This document shows, in pieces, positions 1 through 9,047 of a stretch of 64,000 nucleotides of DNA (position 1 is the first letter of the stretch; every line of letters starts with the position of its first letter). The position numbers were made by a program, and so were the translations under genes. Below the pieces are notes generated by a model. That model worked only from the letters and a program-made list of their open reading frames with translations. It searched no databases and was not told where the DNA came from. Source of the DNA: Marinicella gelatinilytica. GTDB lineage: Bacteria > Pseudomonadota > Gammaproteobacteria > Xanthomonadales > Marinicellaceae. The DNA is taken from the NCBI RefSeq assembly GCF_026410405.1, contig NZ_JAPMLN010000012.1, forward strand, positions 35,932-99,931. The letters run 5' to 3'.

Positions 1-517
1 CAAAAACAATCGGCATCAGAATGAAAATAATGTTATAGCCATCATCGGTATTAATCACAGGACTATATTCAGGCAAGTTGTCTCGTTGTGCCGATGCCAG
101 TTTGGTCTGAATACCCGGTTGACTGATAATGGACTTAATATCAATATGATGAAGCGGCTTAAGACTCTCGCTCCACTGCACTGTGAGATCAGAATCTATC
201 CACCATATTTCATTGACCCCGGGGGTTCGTTCGATGAAATTACGGGCATCAGAACGCCATTTTAACTCCGGCGTGCCCTGATTAACCAGCCAACGATTAA
301 CCATAGATGCCAAATCACTGGTGAGTTCTTGGGAAGTATAAATGATTTGAGCTTGCGTGCGATCACTCTGGCCTTTGAGGATTTGATTCATGGTGTTGAT
401 TTGAGACTGCCTAATTTGGTAAGCAACAAAAGTCACTGCCAAAAACAATACAATGGCAACAATCCATGCAGATAAATAGGACTTATCAAATAGTCTTTTA
501 ATTGTCAGACCCCTCAA
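1..517 (-). CDS. Membrane-anchored sensor protein, N-terminal part (runs off the left edge)
   Basis: The reverse strand is open from about 517 to the edge, giving about 172 residues. A short basic N-terminus (KRLFDKSYL) is followed by one hydrophobic helix (WIVAIVLFLAVTFVAYQI) and a polar stretch with no further membrane segment up to residue 160, where hydrophobicity returns (NIIFILMPIVF). This is the usual layout of a periplasmic or extracellular sensing domain of a histidine kinase, chemoreceptor or GGDEF/EAL protein. The output domain is outside the window, so the class cannot be decided. An in-frame TGA at 518-520 bounds the frame, and there is no ATG before the membrane helix. The start must be TTG at 517, CTG at 508 or a rare ATT at 502, which has GAGGGG just upstream. 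Confidence 0.6.
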   Translation of the reverse strand, partial: MRGLTIKRLFDKSYLSAWIVAIVLFLAVTFVAYQIRQSQINTMNQILKGQSDRTQAQIIYTSQELTSDLASMVNRWLVNQGTPELKWRSDARNFIERTPGVNEIWWIDSDLTVQWSESLKPLHHIDIKSIISQPGIQTKLASAQRDNLPEYSPVINTDDGYNIIFILMPIVF

Positions 518-687
518 TCATTAATCAGCACCACTAATCACTCGCCACAAAGTTGAAACAGAATAGCATGAGAATACTTTAAAAAACAATCAAGCAATTC
601 ACATATAGATGAATTTATGATTAAAATCACTTACTTGTACGTTTTGACTTATGTTGTTAGTGACAGGGTGGTTGGCGCAAATCAATG

Positions 688-2571
688 TTAAATGATGGCC
701 AGATCACCCTTGTCTTGTAACCAAGATTTACGGTCAGCCGCACGCTTTTTAGCCAATAACATATCCATCATTTCATGGGTTTGATCCCCTGCTTCCACGG
801 TCAATTGCACCAGTCTTCGGGTATCCGGCAAAATCGTACTTTCTCGTAACTGCATCGGATTCATCTCACCCAAGCCTTTAAATCGGGTGACGCTGACCTT
901 CTTCTTGTTGTTATTTTTTTCTAAGGTATCGAGAATATGCTGTTTTTCACTGGCATCCACCGCATAATGTTTTTCTTTACCCACATCAATTCGGAATAAA
1001 GGCGGCATGGCCACAAACACATGACCGGCACGCACCACCGGTTCAAAGTGCCGTAAAAACAAAGCGCATAATAAGGTGGCAATATGTAATCCATCAGAAT
1101 CGGCATCCGCTAAAATAATGATTTTACCGTAGCGCAGGCCTTCTAAATCAGTGGTCCCGGGATCAACACCGATGGCCACCGCCAAATCATGTACTTCCTG
1201 TGATGCCATAACCTGATTCGGGTCCACTTCCCAAGAATTGAGAATTTTACCGCGTAACGGCATAATGGCTTGAAATTCGCGATCTCTGGCTTGCTTTGCC
1301 GAGCCACCGGCAGAATCCCCCTCAACCAGGAAAATCTCACTGACATTTGGATCATCGGTGGTGCAGTCCGCTAATTTACCAGGTAATGCTGGGCCTTGTG
1401 TGATTTTTTTGCGCACCACTTTTTTGGCTTGGCGCAATCTGTCTTGAGCGGCATTAATGGCTAAATTGGCAATCAATTCAGCGGCATCTACATTTTGATT
1501 TAACCACAGCGTTAAAGCATCTTTAATGGTGCCGGTGACATAAGCGGCAATGGCTCTGGATGATAATCGCTCTTTTGTTTGCCCTGAAAATTGCGGTTCC
1601 TTCATTTTGCAACTCAAGACATAACTGACCCGGTCCCAAACATCGTCCGGTGCCAATTTAACACCCCGTGGTAATAAATGATGGCTGTCGGCAAAGTCCC
1701 GCAAGGCTTCCGTTAGACCGGTGCGCAAACCATTGACATGCGTACCACCTAAAGGTGTCGGTATCAGGTTGACATAACTTTCTGTAATCAGCTCACCTTC
1801 GGGCACCCAGGCCAGAATCCAATCCACGGTAAACTCATCATCCTGATGAGCACCATCAAAACCGTCTGCGGGGATGGTTTCAGAAGCCTGAGTGGCGTCA
1901 TTAAAATAATCACTTAAGCCATTTTCGTAACACCAGATGTCTTCTGTGTCTGCCATCTCATCACGAAAAACCACCGTTAAACCCGGTGATAAAACTGCTT
2001 TTGCTTTTAACAATCGCCGTAACCGTTTTGCATCTATCTTTAGATGATCAAAATACTTAGGTTCCGGGGTAAATTGGATTCGGGTACCGGTGTTGCGTTG
2101 TCCCACTTCAGCAACCGGCGTTAATTCACTGACCTTGTCACCCTGCTCAAAAGCAATGTGATGTTCCTGGCCATTGCGTTTAATCCAGACATCTAAACGT
2201 GAAGACAAGGCGTTAACCACAGACACGCCCACACCATGCAGACCACCTGAAAAGGTGTAATTCTTATTTGAAAATTTACCACCGGCATGTAATTTACATA
2301 AAATCAGCTCAACACCGGAGACACCATGTTCCTTGTGAATATCGATGGGCATGCCACGACCATCATCAGTGACTTCAATCACGCCGTTTTTATATAATTG
2401 TACGGTGATTTTTTTAGCGTAACCGGCTAAGGCCTCATCCACTGAGTTATCAACCACTTCCTGAACCAAGTGATTGGGGCGATCAGTATCAGTGTACATT
2501 CCCGGTCGGCGTCTAACCGGCTCTAAACCTGACAGGACTTCAATGTCTTCTGATTGATATGTGTTGCTCAT
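688..2571 (-). CDS. parE: DNA topoisomerase IV subunit B
   Basis: ParE is the ATPase subunit of topoisomerase IV, which with ParC unlinks daughter chromosomes. The 627-residue product is normal for gammaproteobacterial ParE and clearly shorter than GyrB. The GHKL ATPase motifs are visible: EVVDNSVDEA near residues 38-47, DDGRGMP near 69-75 and GGLHGVGVSVVNALS near 109-123. The TOPRIM motif EGDSAGGSAKQARDR starts near residue 417 and DADSDG lies near 487-492. The C-terminus ends shortly after the TOPRIM region, without the GyrB insertion. parC is not in the window. A membrane protein gene lies 18 bp upstream in the same direction and may be co-transcribed. Confidence 0.97.
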   Translation of the reverse strand: MSNTYQSEDIEVLSGLEPVRRRPGMYTDTDRPNHLVQEVVDNSVDEALAGYAKKITVQLYKNGVIEVTDDGRGMPIDIHKEHGVSGVELILCKLHAGGKFSNKNYTFSGGLHGVGVSVVNALSSRLDVWIKRNGQEHHIAFEQGDKVSELTPVAEVGQRNTGTRIQFTPEPKYFDHLKIDAKRLRRLLKAKAVLSPGLTVVFRDEMADTEDIWCYENGLSDYFNDATQASETIPADGFDGAHQDDEFTVDWILAWVPEGELITESYVNLIPTPLGGTHVNGLRTGLTEALRDFADSHHLLPRGVKLAPDDVWDRVSYVLSCKMKEPQFSGQTKERLSSRAIAAYVTGTIKDALTLWLNQNVDAAELIANLAINAAQDRLRQAKKVVRKKITQGPALPGKLADCTTDDPNVSEIFLVEGDSAGGSAKQARDREFQAIMPLRGKILNSWEVDPNQVMASQEVHDLAVAIGVDPGTTDLEGLRYGKIIILADADSDGLHIATLLCALFLRHFEPVVRAGHVFVAMPPLFRIDVGKEKHYAVDASEKQHILDTLEKNNNKKKVSVTRFKGLGEMNPMQLRESTILPDTRRLVQLTVEAGDQTHEMMDMLLAKKRAADRKSWLQDKGDLAII

Positions 2572-2589
2572 AGTTAAATGGATTTCCGT

Positions 2590-3453
2590 TTAAATTTCTT
2601 TATATATAGATCCAGATTCTGATGTTGAACCGGCTTTATCGGGGTCATTGTCATTATTCTTATTGACCGGATACAACGCATCATAGGTCACATAGTTGGC
2701 TGAAAACACCACCCCCATCATGACACTCATAAATAACAGCATCATAATATTAACGATGCCCATACCAAACGCACCCGCCAGCAATCCCATTAACAAACTC
2801 AGCATAAACGCCGCTGCCATCGCCAGCAACATCAACCAAAGGGTTAAACTAAGTATTGGCTGCCAAGCAAAAAGCACTGTTTTCACACTGCGAATCATGG
2901 CTTGAAATGGTGTATCACCATTAAACATCACCAACGCCGGTGAAAATGCCATTAGTAACGCCACCGGCAGACCAGTCAATATATTCACCAATAACCGCAA
3001 AAAGGCCTCAGACAATAAAATTTCTTCAGCCATATCCGGGGTCAGTGGCGGTAATTGTAATGCATTAAGCAGTCCCAATTGAACTGCATGCATAAGATAA
3101 TTCAGCATCACAGCTAATACACCGAGTAACAACAGTACATTAAATCGTGTTATCAGTAACTGCCAACAAGATGACCACAGTTGAGTCATCGATTGATAAT
3201 TGTTGTTATTTTGTTGTGTCCGACATAATAAATAAAACCAGGCGGTCATCAAGGGCATGGCCAACATCAACGCCATCATCGCCACTTGTGCAGATGCCAT
3301 TGACAATACCATAATCGCTATACCCACCAATAATAAAGTGGCATACCAATGCTTTTGCATTTGTTGAAAAAGTTTAATTCCTTGGCCGAGCCATTGTTTA
3401 CCTAATGGCCAGTTGAGAGTTTGTTTGGGTTCGGGTTGCTGATGAAAATTCAT
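2590..3453 (-). CDS. BPSS1780-like polytopic membrane protein
   Basis: The product has about 287 residues. An N-terminal amphipathic segment (GKQWLGQGIKLFQQMQKHW) precedes about six hydrophobic segments, several very rich in Met and Leu. The C-terminal tail is polar and acidic. The layout (GxQWLxxGxxLF at the start and a SPALVMFNGDTPFQAM segment before the last helices) resembles the BPSS1780 family of membrane proteins, whose function is unknown. The frame could start at 3516, but that would run into the end of sufU and add a basic, uncharacteristic extension. ATG at 3453 gives MNFHQQPEPKQ and leaves a 5-bp gap to sufU. The gene may be the last of the suf transcript or be read with parE. Confidence 0.7.
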   Translation of the reverse strand: MNFHQQPEPKQTLNWPLGKQWLGQGIKLFQQMQKHWYATLLLVGIAIMVLSMASAQVAMMALMLAMPLMTAWFYLLCRTQQNNNNYQSMTQLWSSCWQLLITRFNVLLLLGVLAVMLNYLMHAVQLGLLNALQLPPLTPDMAEEILLSEAFLRLLVNILTGLPVALLMAFSPALVMFNGDTPFQAMIRSVKTVLFAWQPILSLTLWLMLLAMAAAFMLSLLMGLLAGAFGMGIVNIMMLLFMSVMMGVVFSANYVTYDALYPVNKNNDNDPDKAGSTSESGSIYKEI

Positions 3454-3458
3454 AACTA

Positions 3459-3905
3459 TTATTCTGTGGTGGCGGTGGCTTGACCGTTTAGGGCTGCATT
3501 CAGGGCATACCAACATAATAAGGCTGATTTAATACGGGACGGGAATTTTTTGACGCTCACTAAACAAGCCACCGGGCCCAGTATGTGCTCAGCATCCGGC
3601 AAACCCTCTGGGCTCATCATCTGTTTAAACGAAGCAAATAAATGTAAAGCATCAAATGTGCTCTGACCAGTTATTAACTCAGTCATCATGGATGCCGAAG
3701 CCATGGAAATGGCACAGCTGTCACCGGCGAAATGTGCGGCTTCTATGGTGTTATCTTGAATCGTTAAATAGACATGCACCTGATCACCACAAATGGCATT
3801 CAAACCCTCGGCGTGGTGAGTCCAATGGGCGGGTTGTCCATAATTTTTTGGATTTTTGTTGTGTTCTAAGACTTGTTGTTTATAGAGTTTATTCAGGTCA
3901 CTCAT
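3459..3905 (-). CDS. sufU: SufU-type Fe-S assembly protein (NifU/IscU-like)
   Basis: SufU accepts sulfur from the SufS persulfide (zinc-dependent transfer in Firmicutes) and feeds the SufBCD scaffold. In this 148-residue protein the conserved residues are Cys39 and Asp41 in NAICGD, Cys64 in GDSCAIS and Cys131 in ALLCWYAL, matching the SufU metal/sulfur ligands. The insertion between the second and third Cys separates SufU from the shorter IscU. It lies 5 bp downstream of sufS and is the last recognisable suf gene; there is no sufA or sufT after it. Many gammaproteobacteria use SufE here, so the SufS-SufU pairing is worth noting. Confidence 0.92.
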   Translation of the reverse strand: MSDLNKLYKQQVLEHNKNPKNYGQPAHWTHHAEGLNAICGDQVHVYLTIQDNTIEAAHFAGDSCAISMASASMMTELITGQSTFDALHLFASFKQMMSPEGLPDAEHILGPVACLVSVKKFPSRIKSALLCWYALNAALNGQATATTE

Positions 3906-3910
3906 CAGGG

Positions 3911-5113
3911 TTAGGCAAACATCGCTTTGGCTTGGTTGAGCGATTCTACCAGAATATCCACCTCTTGTTCAGTATTATAAAAAGCCAATGACGCACGACA
4001 ACTTCCGGGTACATCAAAAAATTGAAAAATGGGCATGGTGCAATGGTGACCGGTACGAATGGCAACGCCATGATGGTCAATAATGGTGCCAATATCATGG
4101 GGATGGATGCCATCGATTAAAAATGAAAATACCGGAGATTTATGTTGCGCCTGCCCTAAAATCCGTAATCCATCAATGCCTTGTAACGCCTGTTCGGTGT
4201 ATTTCTTTAACACATCTTCTCGCTCTGTAATGGTGTTAATACCAACATCCATTATAAATTCAGCCGCGGCGCCTAAGCCAATGCCACCGGCAATATTAGG
4301 CGTGCCGGCTTCAAACTTAGCAGGTACTTTATTATAAATAGATTCTTCAAAAGTCACTTTACTAATCATTTCGCCACCACCGTGATATGGCGGCATGGCA
4401 TCGAGGTGTTCAGCTTTACCATAAAGAACACCGGAACCGGTTGGGCCATACATTTTATGCCCCGAGACGGTGTAAAAATCACAACCAATGTCTTGCACAT
4501 CCACTTTTAAATGTGGTGTTGCCTGCGCGCCATCAATCATCACCGGAATATTTTTGGCATGGGCTTTTTGCACCAGCTCTTTAACCGGATTAATGGTTCC
4601 TAAGGCATTGGACACATGCACCACAGACATGAACTTGGTGCGCTCAGTCATTAATGTATCGAAATTATCCAGCACCAGCTCCCCTTGGTCATTCATAGGA
4701 ATGACTTTCAGCTTAGCACCTGTTTGTTGACACACAATTTGCCAGGGAACAATGTTGGAATGATGTTCTAAGTGAGAAATTAAAATTTCATCACCGGGTT
4801 GCAAACGTTCTCTGACAAAAGTTTGAGCCACTAAATTGACACCCTCAGTACAGCCACGAACAAAAATTAAATTATCCGGCGATGGGGCATTAATTAAACG
4901 TGCTAAGGATGCACGCGCCTGTTCGTATAAGTCGGTGGCTCGTCCACTTAAACAATGTACGCCGCGGTGAATATTGGCATTATGGTGACAATAATAATCA
5001 GTTACAGCATCGATGACCACTTGCGGTCGCATGGCGGTGGCGGCATTATCAAAATAAACCAGTGGCTTGCCGTTCACCTGTTGGTGCAAACAAGGAAACG
5101 CCTCTCTCAGCAT
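3911..5113 (-). CDS. sufS: Cysteine desulfurase SufS (group II)
   Basis: This PLP-dependent enzyme converts cysteine to alanine and passes the sulfur as a persulfide to the SUF scaffold. The protein has 400 residues, normal for group II desulfurases. The PLP lysine is Lys220 in VSGHKMYGPTG and the catalytic cysteine is Cys358 in RTGHHCTMP. The aminotransferase V features DNAAT (22-26), HLEHHSN (114-120) and the PLP aspartate in MIDGAQATPH (192-201) are intact. The start overlaps the end of sufD by 7 bp, which indicates translational coupling. Confidence 0.97.
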   Translation of the reverse strand: MLREAFPCLHQQVNGKPLVYFDNAATAMRPQVVIDAVTDYYCHHNANIHRGVHCLSGRATDLYEQARASLARLINAPSPDNLIFVRGCTEGVNLVAQTFVRERLQPGDEILISHLEHHSNIVPWQIVCQQTGAKLKVIPMNDQGELVLDNFDTLMTERTKFMSVVHVSNALGTINPVKELVQKAHAKNIPVMIDGAQATPHLKVDVQDIGCDFYTVSGHKMYGPTGSGVLYGKAEHLDAMPPYHGGGEMISKVTFEESIYNKVPAKFEAGTPNIAGGIGLGAAAEFIMDVGINTITEREDVLKKYTEQALQGIDGLRILGQAQHKSPVFSFLIDGIHPHDIGTIIDHHGVAIRTGHHCTMPIFQFFDVPGSCRASLAFYNTEQEVDILVESLNQAKAMFA

Positions 5114-6282
5114 ATAATAGCCTCTTGTTCAAATGACACCATTAGAATGGCTTTGGCCTGTGCTAAACCAATACCGCGAGAACGCAAGAAAAACAGGATC
5201 TCATCGTCCAATGTGCCAATGGTCGAGCCATGTGCGGCCACCACTTCATCGGCATAAACTTCCAATTCCGGCTTGCTGGCGATTTTGGCATCTTTTGACA
5301 GCAAAATATTCTTTAAATCTTGAATGATCTCTGAACCATCAGCACCTTTGGCAACCACGGCTTTGGCATTATTAAAAATTTGTGCTGAATCATCAGCCAG
5401 ACTGCGATGCGTCACATCTGACACATTGTTTTTAAAAGCATGATTAACCACCACGATATCAGCAATATGGCTGTTATCACCGGCTTTATTCACTGAGCCT
5501 GAGCGATATTCTGCATTTTCGGCGGTAAAATCAACCCAATGAATATGGTGCTGTAGATCACCTGATTCATGACGGTTTTGAGACTGCACAAAAGATTTTT
5601 CCGCCAGTGTGAAATGCTGTAAGCTGACATGTTGCTGACCACTTTCCAGAACATTAAGTTGATGACGGGTTAAACGCGCATTGTCCGCGACATGATAATG
5701 GTTAACCACATTAATGCGGCCACTGATAAACTGCTCATCAATAATGACTTCAGCATCAGCCGCCAGATTTATTGCATTGCGCAAATAAGTCCATTGATTG
5801 GGCTCATTCACTTGGTATCGTAAAACCACGGTTGCATCTTTAGGTGCATCGGCCGTTACATTCACCACCACGCCGTGGGTGAACAACCCTTGGTTTAAAG
5901 ATTGCACCACCAATTCTTTCGCTAAAGCACCTGATAAATCCATGTCAAGCCATTGATTTTCCGGTAATTCCTGAATCGGTTGAATGGTTAGCCAGCTCGG
6001 TAAGCTTTCTCCAAGGTCAATGCCTGCATCGCTGAGTGTAATGACCACTGCATCCGCAGCATCAGGAAGTTCCTGGTCTGTTTTTTCCGTTACACTAAGT
6101 TCACTTTTTTGTAAGCGACTGGCATCACTATAACGCCACAATTCAAGTTTACGGTGGGGACCCGGCAAATGACTTAACGTTTCTAGAGCAGATTCTTTTT
6201 TGGCCTGCATCCACGCCGGCCAATCGACATTAGAATTGGGCTGGTTAGCGTCTGCCAACCAATCAATCTTCAAGCCAGCCAT
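5107..6282 (-). CDS. sufD: SufD, subunit of the SufBCD Fe-S scaffold
   Basis: SufD pairs with SufB in the SufB-SufC2-SufD scaffold and is needed for iron acquisition. This 391-residue protein has the right-handed beta-helix core of the family and ends with the conserved region EVYADEVVAAHGSTIG followed by FFLRSRGIGLAQAKAI, which is diagnostic for SufB/SufD. The N-terminal half is diverged, as usual for SufD. The start overlaps sufC by 20 bp. Confidence 0.95.
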   Translation of the reverse strand: MAGLKIDWLADANQPNSNVDWPAWMQAKKESALETLSHLPGPHRKLELWRYSDASRLQKSELSVTEKTDQELPDAADAVVITLSDAGIDLGESLPSWLTIQPIQELPENQWLDMDLSGALAKELVVQSLNQGLFTHGVVVNVTADAPKDATVVLRYQVNEPNQWTYLRNAINLAADAEVIIDEQFISGRINVVNHYHVADNARLTRHQLNVLESGQQHVSLQHFTLAEKSFVQSQNRHESGDLQHHIHWVDFTAENAEYRSGSVNKAGDNSHIADIVVVNHAFKNNVSDVTHRSLADDSAQIFNNAKAVVAKGADGSEIIQDLKNILLSKDAKIASKPELEVYADEVVAAHGSTIGTLDDEILFFLRSRGIGLAQAKAILMVSFEQEAIIC

Positions 6283-7003
6283 AGCCCTGCTCCTCCAGTT
6301 CTAATGCCAGTTTCTTGGTGCCTGATTTAACGATTTGACCATCCACCAAAACATGGACAAAATCCGGCTCAATATAATCAAGTAAACGTTGATAGTGGGT
6401 GATAATGACAAATGAACGATCCGGTGAACGCAGCTGGTTAACACCATCGGCAACCACTCTTAAGGCATCAATATCCAGACCTGAGTCAGTTTCATCCATA
6501 ATTGCCAAATTCGGTTCTAAAACCGCCATTTGAAAGACTTCATTACGTTTTTTCTCACCACCGGAAAAACCCACGTTAACCGGTCGCTTAAGTAAATCAT
6601 CACTCATGTGTAACTGCTTGATTTTCTCTTTTACCATGCGTAAAAAGCTGGCTGAATCTAAATTCTCTTCACCGCGGTGTTTGCGTTGTGCGTTATAAGC
6701 GGTACGCAAAAAATACATGTTGTTGACGCCGGGAATTTCTACCGGATATTGAAAGGCTAAAAACACCCCTTCAGCCGCCCGATCTTCGGGTTCCATTTGT
6801 AACAAATCTTTACCCTGATAGGTGACTGAACCTGAGGTCGCTGTCACGTGCGGCATCCCGGCTAATAAGTTACCCATGGTGCTTTTGCCGGAACCGTTAG
6901 GGCCCATGATGGCATGCACCTCACCGGGTTTAACCGATAGATTTAAGTTCTTTAAAATTTCTTTATCGCCTGCTTTGGCGTATATATCTTTGATTTCTAA
7001 CAT
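6263..7003 (-). CDS. sufC: SufC, ABC-type ATPase of the SUF system
   Basis: SufC is a cytoplasmic ABC ATPase that drives conformational change of SufB-SufD during cluster assembly; it is not a transporter. The 246-residue protein shows Walker A GPNGSGKST at residues 34-42, a Q-loop in AFQYPVEIPG, the signature VGFSGGEKKRNEV typical of SufC, and Walker B with LAIMDETDSGLDIDALR, where the SufC family has ETDSGLD in place of the common EPTSALD. It shares one base with the end of sufB and overlaps sufD. Confidence 0.98.
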   Translation of the reverse strand: MLEIKDIYAKAGDKEILKNLNLSVKPGEVHAIMGPNGSGKSTMGNLLAGMPHVTATSGSVTYQGKDLLQMEPEDRAAEGVFLAFQYPVEIPGVNNMYFLRTAYNAQRKHRGEENLDSASFLRMVKEKIKQLHMSDDLLKRPVNVGFSGGEKKRNEVFQMAVLEPNLAIMDETDSGLDIDALRVVADGVNQLRSPDRSFVIITHYQRLLDYIEPDFVHVLVDGQIVKSGTKKLALELEEQGYGWLED

Positions 7004-8475
7004 CAGCCTATCGCTCCTTCTAATGAAACATCCAACAGGGCTTTGGCCTCCACGGCAAACTCCATCGGCAGTTCTTTAAATACTTGTTTACAAAATCCAT
7101 CCACAATCAGCGAAATGGCTTCTTCTTCAGGAATACCACGCTGCAGACAGTAATTCATTTGGTCATCGGAAATTTTTGAGGTGGTCGCCTCATGCTCTAA
7201 GGTGGCCGTCATATTGGCAGATTCCGTATATGGGAACGTATGAGCCCCGCATTCTTTACCAATAAGCAATGAGTCACATTGACTAAAATTACGGGCATTA
7301 TCCGCACTTTTAGCCACCCGCACAATGCCACGATAACTGTTTTGGCTTTTACCTACGGATATACCTTTACTGATAATGGTACTCTTGGTATTTTCACCAA
7401 TGTGAATCATCTTGGTTCCGGTGTCGGCTTGTTGATAATTATTGGTCAATGCCACAGAATAAAACTCACCGCTGGAGTTATCACCACGCAGAATGCAACT
7501 GGGGTATTTCCAGGTAATCGCGGAACCGGTTTCTACCTGAGTCCATGAAATTTTAGAATTTCTACCCAGACAGTTGCCACGCTTGGTGACAAAGTTATAA
7601 ATACCGCCTTTACCGTTTTCATCACCGGGATACCAATTTTGTACGGTTGAATATTTAATGGTGGCATCATCCATGGCCACCAACTCAACCACTGCCGCAT
7701 GCAGCTGATTTTCATCACGCATCGGGGCGGTACAACCTTCTAAATAACTGACATGCGAACCGGCTTCAGCAACAATCAAAGTGCGCTCAAACTGACCGGT
7801 ATGGTTGGCGTTAATACGAAAATAAGTGGACAATTCCATGGGACAGCGCACGCCTTCGGGAATATACACAAACGACCCATCACTAAATACCGCTGCATTT
7901 AACGCCGCAAAATAATTATCGCGAGCCGATACCACGGTACTTAAATACTTTTTAACAATTTCCGGGTGATCTTGAACCGCTTCTGAAAATGAACAAAAAA
8001 TCACGCCCACTTCGGCCAATTCTTTACGAAACGTGGTACCCACAGAAACCGAATCAAAAACAGCATCCACCGCCACCACACCGGCCAAACGCTCACGCTC
8101 ATGCAACGGCACCCCTAATTTCTCATAGGTTTCCAATATTCGCGGATCCACTTCATCCAGTGATTTGGGGGCGTTTTCAGCCTTGGTTTGTGGTGAGGAA
8201 TAATAACTAATCGCCTGAAAATCAATTTCGGGCACATTTAGTTTCGCCCAGTCAGGCGTCGGCATGGTCAGCCAGTGACGATAGGCATTCAGTCGATATT
8301 CCAGTAACCATTCGGGTTCTTTTTTCTTTTTGGAGATTAATCGAATGGTGTCTTCATTAAGACCCGGTGGAATGGTGACTGATTCAATATCAGTCACAAA
8401 ACCATCTTTATAGCGTTGACTGGCACGTTCTTTAACCAGTTGGTTTTCAACTACGTTTGTGTTTAATTCACTCAT
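7003..8475 (-). CDS. sufB: SufB, Fe-S scaffold subunit
   Basis: SufB is the main scaffold on which the Fe-S cluster is built. The product has 490 residues, the usual length. Conserved blocks include [74 protein letters not shown] and the C-terminal [20 protein letters not shown]. The Cys in the YLEGCTAP block corresponds to the essential sulfur-accepting or cluster cysteine region. The start codon overlaps the regulator stop codon by 4 bp, so the regulator and sufBCDSU form one operon. Confidence 0.98.
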   Translation of the reverse strand: MSELNTNVVENQLVKERASQRYKDGFVTDIESVTIPPGLNEDTIRLISKKKKEPEWLLEYRLNAYRHWLTMPTPDWAKLNVPEIDFQAISYYSSPQTKAENAPKSLDEVDPRILETYEKLGVPLHERERLAGVVAVDAVFDSVSVGTTFRKELAEVGVIFCSFSEAVQDHPEIVKKYLSTVVSARDNYFAALNAAVFSDGSFVYIPEGVRCPMELSTYFRINANHTGQFERTLIVAEAGSHVSYLEGCTAPMRDENQLHAAVVELVAMDDATIKYSTVQNWYPGDENGKGGIYNFVTKRGNCLGRNSKISWTQVETGSAITWKYPSCILRGDNSSGEFYSVALTNNYQQADTGTKMIHIGENTKSTIISKGISVGKSQNSYRGIVRVAKSADNARNFSQCDSLLIGKECGAHTFPYTESANMTATLEHEATTSKISDDQMNYCLQRGIPEEEAISLIVDGFCKQVFKELPMEFAVEAKALLDVSLEGAIG

Positions 8476-8900
8476 GATTTTAGCTGTAATGTAATTTTTC
8501 TGTCTGTGTCCATGATTTCACTGACCGTTACATTTTGTAAGGCTTGTGAAATCACCTGATTGACCCGCCGCATACCGGCACTCATATAACAATGATCAAT
8601 TAATCGACAATCACCGTTTAAATCTGCACACTCGGTGAGGGCCAAAGGCCCTTCCATGGCTTCTATCACCTCATGCAAGCTGATGTCGCGCTTTCTTTTC
8701 ATTAAAAAATAACCGCCATAAGCGCCACGTTTTGAATCCAATAAACCGGCTTTGCGTAACTGTTTGAGAATTTTACTGACGGTTGGCACTTCTAAGCCGA
8801 CAGTTTGCGCCAGATATTCTGCAGATACGGGATGTGATGACTTTTTTAAAGCCATAATCAACATAAACCCATATTCTGTTAGTCGCGCCATCTTTATCAT
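8472..8900 (-). CDS. sufR: Rrf2/IscR-like regulator of the SUF operon
   Basis: The product has about 142 residues from ATG at 8900. It has an Rrf2-family winged helix ([14 protein letters not shown], then the recognition helix [17 protein letters not shown]) and the wing [11 protein letters not shown]. Three cysteines (Cys91, Cys98, Cys104) are spaced as in IscR (92/98/104), consistent with binding a [2Fe-2S] cluster and sensing Fe-S status. An upstream ATG at 8951 would add a non-family N-terminus and run into the candidate operator, so [11 protein letters not shown] or MARLTEYG (8891) is preferred. As first gene of the operon it probably autoregulates. The SUF-system regulators of Xanthomonadales are the closest type known to me. 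Confidence 0.92.
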   Translation of the reverse strand: MIKMARLTEYGFMLIMALKKSSHPVSAEYLAQTVGLEVPTVSKILKQLRKAGLLDSKRGAYGGYFLMKRKRDISLHEVIEAMEGPLALTECADLNGDCRLIDHCYMSAGMRRVNQVISQALQNVTVSEIMDTDRKITLQLKS

Positions 8901-8902
8901 GG

Positions 8903-8917
8903 GCGCTATTTTAGCGC
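8903..8917. promoter_or_regulatory. Short dyad directly upstream of sufR
   Basis: GCGCTA-TTT-TAGCGC is a perfect 6-bp dyad with a 3-bp spacer. It ends 2 bp before the preferred sufR ATG. It could be a second regulator site or an RNA hairpin in the leader that affects initiation. Confidence 0.4.
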
Positions 8918-8942
8918 ATATAGGACTAAATTGGTACCATAT
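8918..8942 (-). promoter_or_regulatory. Candidate IscR type-1-like operator of the suf operon
   Basis: On the minus strand the 25 bp begin ATATGGTACC and end AGTCCTATAT. Compared with the E. coli IscR type-1 consensus (ATASYYGACTRWWWYAGTCRRSTAT) 18 of 25 positions agree by hand count, including the central W-rich part and AGTC. The two halves are related as a dyad (ATAT at both ends, with several symmetric inner positions). It lies 18 bp upstream of the sufR start, where an autoregulatory site is expected. Binding is inferred only. Confidence 0.5.
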
Positions 8943-9047
8943 AAAATACAAATTAATAATTATACCTAATGTCAGCCGTTGACATCACTTTTGTCAGACA
9001 TGCTTTACTGTTATACTAATCTCTTCTGTCCAATCAATAACCAAACA

